DNA from: Paramagnetospirillum kuznetsovii
Lineage (GTDB): Bacteria > Pseudomonadota > Alphaproteobacteria > Rhodospirillales > Magnetospirillaceae
Assembly: GCF_003284725.1 (NCBI RefSeq)
Contig: NZ_PGTO01000004.1
Coordinates: 1 to 64,000 of the forward strand
DNA length: 64,000 nucleotides
Direction of reading: 5' to 3'
The first letter of the stretch is position 1, and each line of letters starts with the position of its first letter. Below the pieces are notes generated by a model that was not told the DNA's origin, did not search any database, and saw nothing but the letters and a program-made list of their open reading frames with translations. Both the position numbers and the translations under genes were made by a program. Positions 19,359 to 27,443 of this stretch are shown piece by piece.

Positions 19359-19559
19359 ATGTCTGCGACCTATCGTGTTACCGGCATGACCTGCGGCGGT
19401 TGCGCCCGCTCGGTGGAATCGGCCATCAAGGCGGTGTCGGCCGATGCCAAGGTGGTGATCGATCTCGGGAAGGCGGCGGTGACCGTCGATGGCGCCACCG
19501 AGGCCCAGGTCAAGCAGGCGGTGGACGAAGCCGGTTTCGGTTTCGAGGGGAAGGCTTAG
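19359..19559 (+). CDS. HMA-domain metallochaperone (CopZ-like)
   Basis: 66 aa, a single heavy-metal-associated domain. The metal-binding motif is GMTCGGC with Cys12 and Cys15. Such proteins carry Cu(I) in the cytosol to P-type ATPases or regulators. I start at MSATYRV because AAAGGGAGGAT precedes it. The 3' end overlaps the convergent regulator-like gene by 4 nt. Its position 1.2 kb after the TonB/ExbB/ExbD operon is weak support for a copper theme. Confidence 0.9.
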   Translation: MSATYRVTGMTCGGCARSVESAIKAVSADAKVVIDLGKAAVTVDGATEAQVKQAVDEAGFGFEGKA

Positions 19560-20104
19560 GTCTCTTCCATCCGGGCACTTTTGCGCAAAAGGTGAAGGCT
19601 GTCTTCCAGCGTGTCCATCTGGTGGTCCAGCCACCCACGCCCAAGCATGCCGCTCAGGGGCCAAGCGCCGCATCGGGTCGAGCGCGACGCGATTTCACAT
19701 TCATAGGCGACGATCAGGGCTTGGATCTGGCGTTGGCGTGACGGTTTCGGCAACAGGTCGAGAAAGGCCATCTTCAACCTGACGCCCACTTGGCCAAAGG
19801 CGCTGAGGGGCGCGTGCACCGGGCGGGCCAGCAATTGAGCAAGGCAAAACCGACCCGGTGGGGTCAGCATGATGCGGCCGTCTTGCTCGTCGAGAAAGCC
19901 GCCTTTCGCCATCTCATCGACATTGTCGGCGATGACCTCGAAGACCGGTTGCCAAAGGCAGCCAGCAAGGGATTCCACGGCCGAGGCGATGGAGTCCAGG
20001 GTGATCGGCCCACGCTCGGCCGCGCCCAGGGCCGCCAGCCAGATGTAGTCCGATGCGGTGAGCGGCGTGCCGGAGCGCAAGGTCTGATGATCGACGAAGC
20101 CCAT
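19556..20104 (-). CDS. Small regulator-like protein (paralogue of 3846-4391)
   Basis: 182 aa. It matches the 3846-4391 protein in length and layout: an N-terminal winged-helix-like half (LTASDYIWLAALGAAERGPI ... GRIMLTPPGRFCLAQLL) and a helical C-terminal half with VGVRLKMAFLDLLPKPSRQRQIQAL. GGAGGGG lies 5 nt before the ATG at 20104, which fixes the start; two further starts upstream are less likely. It lies 150 bp after the trpE repeat on the same strand. No ligand or target is evident. Confidence 0.7.
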   Translation of the reverse strand: MGFVDHQTLRSGTPLTASDYIWLAALGAAERGPITLDSIASAVESLAGCLWQPVFEVIADNVDEMAKGGFLDEQDGRIMLTPPGRFCLAQLLARPVHAPLSAFGQVGVRLKMAFLDLLPKPSRQRQIQALIVAYECEIASRSTRCGAWPLSGMLGRGWLDHQMDTLEDSLHLLRKSARMEET

Positions 20105-20254
20105 GATCCCCTCCATATGCAAATAAGAATTAATCGCAACTTGTCACAAGGCGTCCGCCAAGGCAAGACCTTTTGCGCGATGAAATCGCATCGACCTTTC
20201 AGGGGGGAACGCCGCTCTGGCCCATGGCGTTCGGCCGATGAAACGACTCTTATG

Positions 20255-20324
20255 GAATGCGGGCGAGACGCCCGCGCTCCAAACAGCGCGCCACTCTCGG
20301 AGCGCGGGCGTCTCGCCCGCATTC
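20255..20324. repeat. Perfect 26-bp inverted repeat after trpE (family 2)
   Basis: The arms 20255-20280 and 20299-20324 are exact reverse complements with an 18-nt loop (core GCGGGCGAGACGCCCGCGCT). It begins 3 nt after the trpE stop codon, so the transcript carries a very stable hairpin there. The same core occurs in several copies after tpiA and, degenerate, after the COQ10-like gene. Confidence 0.9.
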
Positions 20325-20327
20325 GCG

Positions 20328-21848
20328 CTACTGCTTGCTCAGGGTGTAGTCGATGGCGTCCTCGGCGGCGCGGACCAGGGCGCGGGCCTTGTTCATGCAT
20401 TCCTCATGCTCGGACAGCGGTACCGAATCGGCGACGATTCCGGCGCCCGCCTGGACATACATGGTGCCGTCCTTGATCAAGGTGGTCCGGAGCGCGATGC
20501 AGGTGTCCATGTTGCCGTTGCCGTCGAAATAGCCGATGGCCCCGGCATAGAACGAGCGGCGCTCGGTCTCCAACTCGTCGATGATCTCCATGGCGCGGAT
20601 CTTGGGAGCGCCCGAGGTGGTTCCGGCCGGGAAGCCCGCCATCAGCGCGTCCATGGCGTCGCAGCCCTGTCGAATCTGGCCTTCCACGTTGGAGACGATA
20701 TGCATGACGTGGGAGTAGTACTCGACGCCCATCTTCTTGGTGACCTTGACTGAGCCGATGGAGGCGACGCGGCCCACATCGTTGCGGCCCAGGTCCAGCA
20801 GCATAAGATGTTCGGCCAGTTCCTTGGGATCAGCCAGCAGATCGGCGGCCAGCTCCTCGTCCTCGCCCGGTGTCTTGCCGCGACGGCGGGTACCGGCGAT
20901 GGGGCGGATGGTGACCTTGTCGTCCCGGAGGCGGACGAGGATTTCCGGGCTGGAGCCCACCAACTGGAACTCGCCGAAATCCAGGAAGAACAGGAAGGGG
21001 CTGGGGTTCAGGCGGCGCAGCGAGCGGTAGAGCGAGAACGGCGGCAGCTTGAACGGCACCGCCAGGCGCTGGGACAGCACCACCTGGAAGATGTCGCCCG
21101 CCGCGATGTAGTCCTGTGCCTTCTCCACCATGGCGCAGTAATGCTCGGGCGAGACGCCGGGCACCGGGATCGGCTGGTGATCGTCGCGGCTTCCGCCCAC
21201 ATAGGCGTTGGGAAGGGGTGATTCCAGGGTCTCGACCACGTGGTCAAGGCGCTCCATGGCCAGATCCCAGGCGGCCTGGGCATCCATGCCCTGGCGCGGC
21301 CAGATGGAGGCGACGGCGGTCAGGGTGCCGTTGACGTTGTCGAACACCGCCATGATGGTGGGGCGCATGAAGATGCCGTCGGGCACCTTGATGGGATCGG
21401 GATTGTCGTCGGGCAGGGTTTCCACCAGCCGGACCATGTCATAGCTCATATAACCGATCAGGCCTGCCGACATGGGAGGCAGATGGGCTGGAGCGTCGAT
21501 GGCGCATTCAGCCACCAGGGCGCGCAGGCTGTCCAGCGCCCCCGACGCCTCGGCGACCGGGCAGGGGACGAAGGCGCCCGTCTTGGAGCGGGCATTGCGG
21601 TTGATCCAGGCCTTGTCGCCCTCGCACTTCCAGATCAGATCGGGCTTCATGCCCAGGATGGAATAGCGGCCGCGCACGGCACCGCCTTCCACCGATTCCA
21701 GCAAGAAGGCGTTGGGCTGCCCGTTGGCCAGCTTGAGGAAGGCGGAAACCGGGGTCTCCAGATCGGCAACCAAAATCCGCCACACCACCTGGGCCTTGCC
21801 CGACTCATAGGCGGAGGCAAAGGCGGAAAAGTCGGGTTGCGGACTCAT
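20328..21848 (-). CDS. trpE: Anthranilate synthase component I
   Basis: 506 aa, normal length for TrpE without a fused glutaminase. It converts chorismate to anthranilate, the first step of tryptophan synthesis, using ammonia from TrpG. Family motifs are visible: the N-terminal feedback-site region (LLESVEGGAVRGRYS), then VVLSQRL, SPEILVRL, PIAGTRRRG, LLADPKELAEHLMLLDLGRNDVGRV, FPAGTTSGAPKIRAMEII and ALRTTLI. It starts 3 nt after the ppiD stop. No trpG, trpD or trpC follows, unlike the common alphaproteobacterial trpEGDC order; a regulator-like gene follows instead. Confidence 0.97.
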   Translation of the reverse strand: MSPQPDFSAFASAYESGKAQVVWRILVADLETPVSAFLKLANGQPNAFLLESVEGGAVRGRYSILGMKPDLIWKCEGDKAWINRNARSKTGAFVPCPVAEASGALDSLRALVAECAIDAPAHLPPMSAGLIGYMSYDMVRLVETLPDDNPDPIKVPDGIFMRPTIMAVFDNVNGTLTAVASIWPRQGMDAQAAWDLAMERLDHVVETLESPLPNAYVGGSRDDHQPIPVPGVSPEHYCAMVEKAQDYIAAGDIFQVVLSQRLAVPFKLPPFSLYRSLRRLNPSPFLFFLDFGEFQLVGSSPEILVRLRDDKVTIRPIAGTRRRGKTPGEDEELAADLLADPKELAEHLMLLDLGRNDVGRVASIGSVKVTKKMGVEYYSHVMHIVSNVEGQIRQGCDAMDALMAGFPAGTTSGAPKIRAMEIIDELETERRSFYAGAIGYFDGNGNMDTCIALRTTLIKDGTMYVQAGAGIVADSVPLSEHEECMNKARALVRAAEDAIDYTLSKQ

Positions 21849-21850
21849 GG

Positions 21851-23722
21851 CTATTCTTCGCGGGTCAACTGGGGACGGTCCACCTTGACCCCGAAAGTGA
21901 CGTTCAGGGCCGCGATGTACTGATCGGTGATATCTCCGGCCACCGCTTGGGAGACACGGCGGCGGGCGGCCTCGGTGACGGCCTGGTTGGCTTTGGGATC
22001 GAATTGGACGATCTTGGCCAGCCTTGCCACCAACGTGCCGGCCTGCAAGGTTCCGAGCGCCACGCCGCCGGTCTGGGCGCGGAACAATTCGGCGGCCAGC
22101 GGCGGCGGCAAGATGGTGCCCTCGGTGCTCTCGCGCGAGAAGGGCTTGGAGGTCTCCACCTTCAAACCGGCCGCCTGGGCGACGGCGGTCATGCTGTCCC
22201 CGGCGCGCAGGCGTTCGACCAGCTTATCCGCCTTGGCGCGGGCCTGCTCGTGGCGACGTTCCGCCTGCCAATTGGCCTGAACCTCGGCCTTGATATCGGC
22301 CAGCGGGCGCGGCGCGGGCGCGGTGACGCCATCGACCCGCAACAGGAAGTAGCCGTTGTTGGGAACCTCGGTCAGCGGGCTTTCCGTGCTCTGATCGGTG
22401 TGGAAGGCCACGTCAAGGAACTGATCCGATTTGGGCAGATCGGCCACCGGCTTGCCGTTGATGCCGCGTCCCTGGGCATCGACCACCGGGAATTTGGTCA
22501 GCTTCAGGTTGAAGCGCTGGGCGGCCTCTTCCAGGCTGGCGCCGCCGCCCAGGGCGTCTTCCACCTTGTTGGCAAGCTCGGAGAGTCCGTCCAGCGCCCT
22601 TTCGCGGCGCAGATCCTGTTCGAGCTGTCCCTTGACCTCGGTCCAGGGGCGCAGGCGGCCGGGCTGAATTTGATCGACCTTGACCACATGCCAGCCCAAC
22701 TCAGTCTTGATGGGCTGGCTGGTGGCACCGGCGGGCAGCCGGTAGACCGCCTCGGCGAGGCCGTCGGGCAGATCGCGCTTTTCCACGCTTCCCAGGTCGA
22801 TGATCTGGCTGTCCAGCGCCTTGGCGATGGCGTCCAGCCCCTGACCGGCGGTCACCATGTCGGCGGCCTTGGCCACGGCGGACTGGCTTTCCAGCACGAT
22901 CTGGGTCACATGACGGCGTTCGGGCGTGTTGAACTCCTCCTGCCGCTGTTGATAGGCCTCGCGGACCATCATTTCGTCGACCTCGACCCCGCCGGACACA
23001 TCGGCGGGACGCAGCAGCAGCACCGTCAAGGCCCGGTATTCCGGCGCCATGAAGCGAGCGGTGTTGTCCTTGTAATAGGCATCGAGAACCGCCGGTTCCG
23101 GCGCGGCGGGCAGCGGCACGGAATCGTCGCGGACGATCATGGTCTCGGCGATCCGGCGCTCTTCGCGCCAGAGCAGCAGCGGATCGACCATGGCGGTCGG
23201 CGCGGCGATTCCCGCCGCCACGCTTTCGGCCATCTGGTTGCGGATCATGCCGACCCGCTCCGAGCGCATGAAGCTGTCCTCGGAATAGCCGACCCGGCTG
23301 AGCCGACTGCGGAAGGTGTCGCGGTCGAACTGACCCGAGGCATTGCGGAAGGCGGGATTGGACGCGATGCGGCGCAAGATGGTCTCGTCATTGGCGGCAA
23401 GGCCCAGCGAGCGGCCCGCCTCGTCGACCAGGGTCCGGGCGATCAGCGAATCGATGGTGCGGTCCATGATGCCCATCTTGCGGGCTTCCTCGGCGGTGAG
23501 CTTGCCGCCGAACAGCGGCTGCAGGCGCTCCACCTCTCGTTTGAACTCGGTCACGACCTCGCCCGCCGAGATGGCGGTCTTGCCCACCTCGATGGCCGGG
23601 CCGCGTCCGCCGCCGCCGCGGATGACGTCGCCGACGCCCCAGGCCACGAAGCTGAGGGTCAGGAGGGCAAACAGCAGCTTGACCACCCAGGTCTTGGAGG
23701 CTTTGCGAAATACGTCCAGCAT
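21851..23722 (-). CDS. ppiD: Membrane-anchored peptidyl-prolyl isomerase PpiD/SurA-like
   Basis: 623 aa. An N-terminal membrane anchor (WVVKLLFALLTLSFVAWGVGDVI) is followed by a SurA_N-like region and a parvulin domain near 260-360 (RRHVTQIVLES ... ELGWHVVKVDQI). A second parvulin-like segment and a helical C-terminus follow. PpiD acts at the periplasmic exit of the Sec translocon as a folding helper. I start at MLDVFRKASKTWV, the conserved family N-terminus; the open frame reaches 20 codons further. It is divergent from the dsrE operon and is followed by trpE 2 nt later. Confidence 0.9.
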   Translation of the reverse strand: MLDVFRKASKTWVVKLLFALLTLSFVAWGVGDVIRGGGGRGPAIEVGKTAISAGEVVTEFKREVERLQPLFGGKLTAEEARKMGIMDRTIDSLIARTLVDEAGRSLGLAANDETILRRIASNPAFRNASGQFDRDTFRSRLSRVGYSEDSFMRSERVGMIRNQMAESVAAGIAAPTAMVDPLLLWREERRIAETMIVRDDSVPLPAAPEPAVLDAYYKDNTARFMAPEYRALTVLLLRPADVSGGVEVDEMMVREAYQQRQEEFNTPERRHVTQIVLESQSAVAKAADMVTAGQGLDAIAKALDSQIIDLGSVEKRDLPDGLAEAVYRLPAGATSQPIKTELGWHVVKVDQIQPGRLRPWTEVKGQLEQDLRRERALDGLSELANKVEDALGGGASLEEAAQRFNLKLTKFPVVDAQGRGINGKPVADLPKSDQFLDVAFHTDQSTESPLTEVPNNGYFLLRVDGVTAPAPRPLADIKAEVQANWQAERRHEQARAKADKLVERLRAGDSMTAVAQAAGLKVETSKPFSRESTEGTILPPPLAAELFRAQTGGVALGTLQAGTLVARLAKIVQFDPKANQAVTEAARRRVSQAVAGDITDQYIAALNVTFGVKVDRPQLTREE

Positions 23723-23872
23723 CGGATTCGACGGAGTCCCGGAGAAAAAGGTAGCGGAGCGGCGCTCCCCCCTGGGGGCCACTCTGCAAGGCAGCGGGCA
23801 TCATAAGGGGGGGGGAGGGGGGCCGCAACACGGAAGTGTCACGGCCTTGGTCGAAGAGGTGACGAAATCCTC

Positions 23873-23905
23873 TTGCGGGCGAACCTCACAAAATGCGTAT
23901 ATAAT
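23873..23905 (+). promoter_or_regulatory. Candidate promoter for the DsrE-TusA-SQR operon
   Basis: TATAAT at 23900-23905 (overlapping TATATA at 23898) lies in an AT-rich patch 65 bp before the dsrE start. TTGCGG at 23873 is a possible -35, 19-21 bp away, which is longer than ideal. Inference from sequence only. Confidence 0.4.
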
Positions 23906-23969
23906 GAAAATCGAAGGTAAGCCGGTCGTCATTTAAGAGCCGGTCCTCAAACCAAACCCGGGGGAGTCC

Positions 23970-24371
23970 ATGTCCGTCAAGCCGCTCTACATCATGCTGT
24001 GCTCGGGCGAGCACGAGAAAGTCCAGTTGGCCGCCATGATCGCCTCGGTGGCCGCCGTCTCCGACCGTCCGGTCGAGGTCTTCGTCACCATGAACGCGCT
24101 GCTGCCGTTCGAGCGCGGCCTAAGCGCCGAACAGCGCTATCAGGGCGGTCATTTCCACGAGCTGTTCATGACCAAGAACGTGCCCGACGCCATCGAGCTG
24201 TTCAGCCAGGGCAAGATGCTGGGCGAGATGAAGATGTGGGCCTGCTCCCTGGTGCTCGATCTGAAGCACTGGGACTGCGATACTCATCTCGCCGAGGATC
24301 TGTTCGACGGCCCCATGGGGCTGGCCAAGTTCCTGGCCGACGCCGAATCCGGCGAACTCATCTCCATCTGA
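23970..24371 (+). CDS. DsrE-family sulfur-relay protein
   Basis: 133 aa. The DsrE fold is indicated by LYIMLCSGEHEKVQLAAMIA and the family Cys92 in EMKMWACSLVL; Cys11 and Cys103 are also present. DsrE proteins carry sulfur as persulfide and often pair with TusA. AACCCGGGGGAGTCC supplies the ribosome site. First gene of a four-gene module with TusA 29 nt downstream, then an SQR-like flavoprotein and a DUF1641 protein. Confidence 0.85.
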   Translation: MSVKPLYIMLCSGEHEKVQLAAMIASVAAVSDRPVEVFVTMNALLPFERGLSAEQRYQGGHFHELFMTKNVPDAIELFSQGKMLGEMKMWACSLVLDLKHWDCDTHLAEDLFDGPMGLAKFLADAESGELISI

Positions 24372-24400
24372 CCCAACGACCTGCAAGAAGGATCTCTACC

Positions 24401-24631
24401 ATGGCCGAACGCCAGAAGATCGACGCCCGCGGAGCATTCTGCCCAGGGCCGCTGATGGAACTGATCGCCGCCCTGAAGCTCGCCGCCGTCGGCGACGAGG
24501 TGGATCTCTGGTCGTCGGACAAGGGCTCCGCTTCCGATATTCCCGCCTGGTGCGCCAAGGTCGGCCATGCCGTGGTCGAGTCCAGCGAGCACGACGGCTA
24601 TTGGAGCGTGGTGGTGCGCAAGGCCAAGTAG
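24401..24631 (+). CDS. TusA-family sulfurtransferase
   Basis: 76 aa, the full TusA length. The N-terminal signature GAFCPGPLMELI holds the sulfur-carrying Cys14 of the CPxP motif. TusA proteins accept persulfide sulfur from desulfurases or sulfur oxidation and pass it to partners such as DsrE. AGAAGGATCTCTACC precedes the ATG. It lies between the DsrE and SQR-like genes, so it probably moves sulfur in this module rather than for tRNA thiolation (inference). Confidence 0.9.
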   Translation: MAERQKIDARGAFCPGPLMELIAALKLAAVGDEVDLWSSDKGSASDIPAWCAKVGHAVVESSEHDGYWSVVVRKAK

Positions 24632-24740
24632 GGTTAGAGTTAGCTTCCGCAATTCAGGGGACGCCTCGCGGCGTCCCTTAAGGCCGCACAGACGGCCGTT
24701 TTCAATACGACCAAATCATTGCTTCCGAGGGAGGGAGTTC

Positions 24741-25880
24741 ATGTCCAAGACCATTTTGATCGTTGGTGGCGGTCTGTCCGGCACCATCGTCGCCAACGGC
24801 CTGTGCCGTCAGATGGGTGGCGAGTTGCGTTCCGGCGCTCTCAACATCACCATGCTGGGTACCACCGAGACCCATATGTATCAGCCCGGCCTGCTTTACG
24901 TGCCGTTCGGCCGCATGCGCGAGGCGGAGCTGTTCCGCGACCAGCGCAAGGTGCTGGACAAGCGGGTCAACTTCTTCGTCGATCCCGCCAAGCATATCGA
25001 CGTGGAGAAGAATCAGGTCACCACCGAGGCGGGCCGCACCTTCAAATACGACTATCTGGTGCTGGCGTCCGGCTCGCGCATCATGCCGCAGAACATTCCC
25101 GGCATGAAGGAAGGCGGCCATTGGTTCTACGATCTGGACGGCGCCCGCAAGCTGCGCGACGCTCTGAACGACTTCCAGGGCGGCAAGATCATCATCAACG
25201 TCAACGCCCCCCACAAATGCCCGGTGGCGCCGCTGGAAGCCGCCTTCATGCTGCAGGAATTCCTCAAGGGCAAGGGCCTGTGGGAGAAGACCGAGCTGAC
25301 CTATACCTATCCCATCGGCCGCCTCCACGCGCTGGAGCCGGTGGCCCATTGGGCCAAGCCGGAATTCGACCGCCTCGGCATCAAATACGAGACCTTCTTC
25401 AATACGGAAAGCGTCGATCCGGAAAAGAAGACCATCACCTCCATGGAAGGCAGCACGCTGCCCTATGACCTGCTGATCACCATTCCGCCCCATCAGGGCG
25501 CCCAGGTGATCGACGATTCGGGCTTGGGTAAGGGCGGCTGGGTGCCGACCAACACCAAGACCCTGTATCGCGAGGGATCGACCAATGTCTTCGTGGTCGG
25601 CGACACCACCAATATCCCCATCTCCAAGGCTGGCTCCACCGCCCATTTCGAGGCCGACGTCACCATCGACAATCTGGTGTCGCTCTGCCAGGAAAACCGC
25701 TTCGCCCGCGAATACGACGGCAAGGTGTTCTGCTTCGTGGAAACCGGTTTGGGTTCGGGCACCTATGTGTGGTTCAACTACACCACGCCGCCCAATCCCG
25801 GCCCGCCGTCGCAGATGATCCACTGGTTCAAGCTGGCCTATAACCGGTTGTACTGGCTGTCGGCTCGCGGCCTGCTGTAG
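24741..25880 (+). CDS. Sulfide:quinone oxidoreductase-like flavoprotein
   Basis: 379 aa of the FAD-dependent disulfide-reductase superfamily. The N-terminal FAD motif is ILIVGGGLSGTIVANGL and the C-terminal one VFVVGDTTNIPISKAGSTAH. Cys22, Cys160 (in PHKCPVAP), Cys316 and Cys331 are the only cysteines. Cys160 lies where SQR has a catalytic Cys and Cys331 could be the distal partner. The chain ends with an amphipathic, aromatic-rich segment (MIHWFKLAYNRLYWL) suited to membrane contact. It would oxidise sulfide or protein-bound persulfide to quinone. GAGGGAGGGAG precedes the ATG. Whether free sulfide is the true substrate is open. Confidence 0.8.
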   Translation: MSKTILIVGGGLSGTIVANGLCRQMGGELRSGALNITMLGTTETHMYQPGLLYVPFGRMREAELFRDQRKVLDKRVNFFVDPAKHIDVEKNQVTTEAGRTFKYDYLVLASGSRIMPQNIPGMKEGGHWFYDLDGARKLRDALNDFQGGKIIINVNAPHKCPVAPLEAAFMLQEFLKGKGLWEKTELTYTYPIGRLHALEPVAHWAKPEFDRLGIKYETFFNTESVDPEKKTITSMEGSTLPYDLLITIPPHQGAQVIDDSGLGKGGWVPTNTKTLYREGSTNVFVVGDTTNIPISKAGSTAHFEADVTIDNLVSLCQENRFAREYDGKVFCFVETGLGSGTYVWFNYTTPPNPGPPSQMIHWFKLAYNRLYWLSARGLL

Positions 25881-25890
25881 GGAGGGCGTC

Positions 25891-26433
25891 ATGACCGATA
25901 TCCCGAAGATCGACATCCCCAAGGTGGATGAAATGGCGCGTCTGGCCCAGGGCGTCCGCGACGCCCTGTCCGACAGCATGGTCGAGCGCGTCACCGCCAC
26001 CGCCGGCAATGCCCTGGAGGTGGTGGACAAGCTGAACGACCCGGACGTCAAGGACGGGATCATGACCCTGCTTGACGCCTTGGGCACCCTGCATCGGACC
26101 GGGGCCTTGCAAACCCTGATCGACGCCATGTTCATGATTCACGCCATGCGCTCGGCGGCCACCGATTCCATGGTGGACCGGGCCTTCGCCTTCATCGAGC
26201 ACATGGCCAACAACCTAGGGACCGAGGATCTGGCCACCCTGGCGCACGAAGCCAAGGGCGCCATGGAGGACGCCATCGACTCCTGCAACATCCCCGGCGG
26301 CGGCGGCGGCCTCATGGGCACCGTGCGCATGCTGTCGCAGAAGGAGACCCAGGAAGCCCTGCGCTTCATGCTGTCCTTCTCGTGCTCGCTCAAGAAACGG
26401 GCGGTCTATCTGGCCAAGTCGCCGCAGGTCTGA
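25891..26433 (+). CDS. DUF1641-domain protein
   Basis: 180 aa, mostly helical, starting 10 nt after the SQR-like gene. A DUF1641-like helical region (~90-135: MIHAMRSAATDSMVDRAFAF ...) is followed by a glycine hinge (PGGGGGLMGTVRML) and two Cys (in DSCNIPG and SFSCSLKK). As I recall, DUF1641 proteins are commonly encoded beside SQR-like flavoproteins in bacteria and archaea, but their job is unknown; a partner or membrane-docking subunit of the flavoprotein is a fair guess. Confidence 0.82.
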   Translation: MTDIPKIDIPKVDEMARLAQGVRDALSDSMVERVTATAGNALEVVDKLNDPDVKDGIMTLLDALGTLHRTGALQTLIDAMFMIHAMRSAATDSMVDRAFAFIEHMANNLGTEDLATLAHEAKGAMEDAIDSCNIPGGGGGLMGTVRMLSQKETQEALRFMLSFSCSLKKRAVYLAKSPQV

Positions 26434-26458
26434 AGACGGTGCTCGTACCAAGACGTTG

Positions 26459-26488
26459 GGGCGGAACCGGCAGCGGTTCCGCCCTTTT
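26459..26488 (+). terminator. Rho-independent terminator after the sulfur module
   Basis: A perfect 10-bp stem (GGGCGGAACC at 26459-26468, GGTTCCGCCC at 26475-26484), a 6-nt loop and a TTTT tail, 26 bp after the DUF1641 stop. Confidence 0.85.
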
Positions 26489-26493
26489 CGATG

Positions 26494-27345
26494 CTACAGG
26501 CCCAGCCCGCGGCTGATATGCTCGGACAGGAAGCGGGCGGCGGGCCCGGCGGTGGGCGCGAAGGCGACCGCCACCTCGACGTCGCTCAGCGGCGGCAAGG
26601 CGGATCCGCCGACGTCCATCACATCGCCGTCCAGACAGGTTTTCGGCAAGACGCCAAGCCCGAGACCGGCGACGATGGCGGCACGGACACCTTCGGCCGA
26701 GGGGGAGGTGAAGGCGATGCGCCAGCGCAGCCCGGCGTCTTCCAGCGCCGTCAATGCCGCCCGGCGGTAGGCGCAGGACTCGGGGAACAGAACCAGCGGA
26801 ATCGGCTGATCGAGGTCCGGGCTGGCGGCGCGGTTGCCGACCCAGCGCAACTGCTGGCGCGCCACCGCATCCCCTTCGCCCGTCGCCGCCTCCCGCTTGA
26901 AGAAGGCCACGTCCAGACCGCCGTCGCGAAGTTTGGCCCGCAAGACGTCGGATACGTCCGAGACCACGTCCAATTCCACCCCGCCATGGGCGGCCTGGAA
27001 ACGGCGCAGCAGATCGGGAAAGTCCATGTCGAGGAAATCGGCCGGGACTCCCAGCCGAACCCGCCCGGTCACCGCCGAAGCCGTCATGGCCCGCCACGCC
27101 GATTCATTGAGATCCACCATGCGCCGGGCGAAGGGCAACAAGGTGCGGCCGTCCTCGGTCAGCCCGTCCACCCGCCCTTGGCGTCGCAGCAGCAGGGCCT
27201 TGCCCAGCACGCGTTCCAGCCGCGCCAGTTGCAGGCTGACGCCCGACTGGGTGCGGCCGACGCGGGTGGCGGCCTTGGAAAAGCTCATGGTCTCCACCAC
27301 CGCCACGAAGGCCCGTAATCCGTCGATATCCAGCGAATGGGTCAT
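26494..27345 (-). CDS. LysR-family transcriptional regulator
   Basis: 283 aa. An N-terminal winged helix-turn-helix (LRAFVAVVETMSFSKAATRVGRTQSGVSLQLARLERVLGKALL) is joined to a periplasmic-binding-fold effector domain (~90-283). It is divergent from the alpha/beta hydrolase gene, the usual arrangement for a LysR activator and its target. The effector is unknown. Confidence 0.92.
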   Translation of the reverse strand: MTHSLDIDGLRAFVAVVETMSFSKAATRVGRTQSGVSLQLARLERVLGKALLLRRQGRVDGLTEDGRTLLPFARRMVDLNESAWRAMTASAVTGRVRLGVPADFLDMDFPDLLRRFQAAHGGVELDVVSDVSDVLRAKLRDGGLDVAFFKREAATGEGDAVARQQLRWVGNRAASPDLDQPIPLVLFPESCAYRRAALTALEDAGLRWRIAFTSPSAEGVRAAIVAGLGLGVLPKTCLDGDVMDVGGSALPPLSDVEVAVAFAPTAGPAARFLSEHISRGLGL

Positions 27346-27375
27346 GAAATTACGATAGTATATTATGATGCGCCT
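27346..27375. promoter_or_regulatory. Candidate LysR operator / divergent promoter
   Basis: The AT-rich stretch just before the lysR start (around ATAGTATATTATGAT) is imperfectly palindromic and has T-N11-A spacing possibilities. Weak evidence, based on position and composition. Confidence 0.35.
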
Positions 27376-27443
27376 GAAAACTCGTTTTGCTTATGATTGA
27401 GGCTTGGTCATGCTGGCCCGGTGATTTTCCCATGGAGGCCGTC

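Noticed and set aside
21947-23806. Long plus-strand open frame opposite ppiD
   Set aside because: Low-information His/Gly-rich translation, mirrors ppiD and has no plausible ribosome site.
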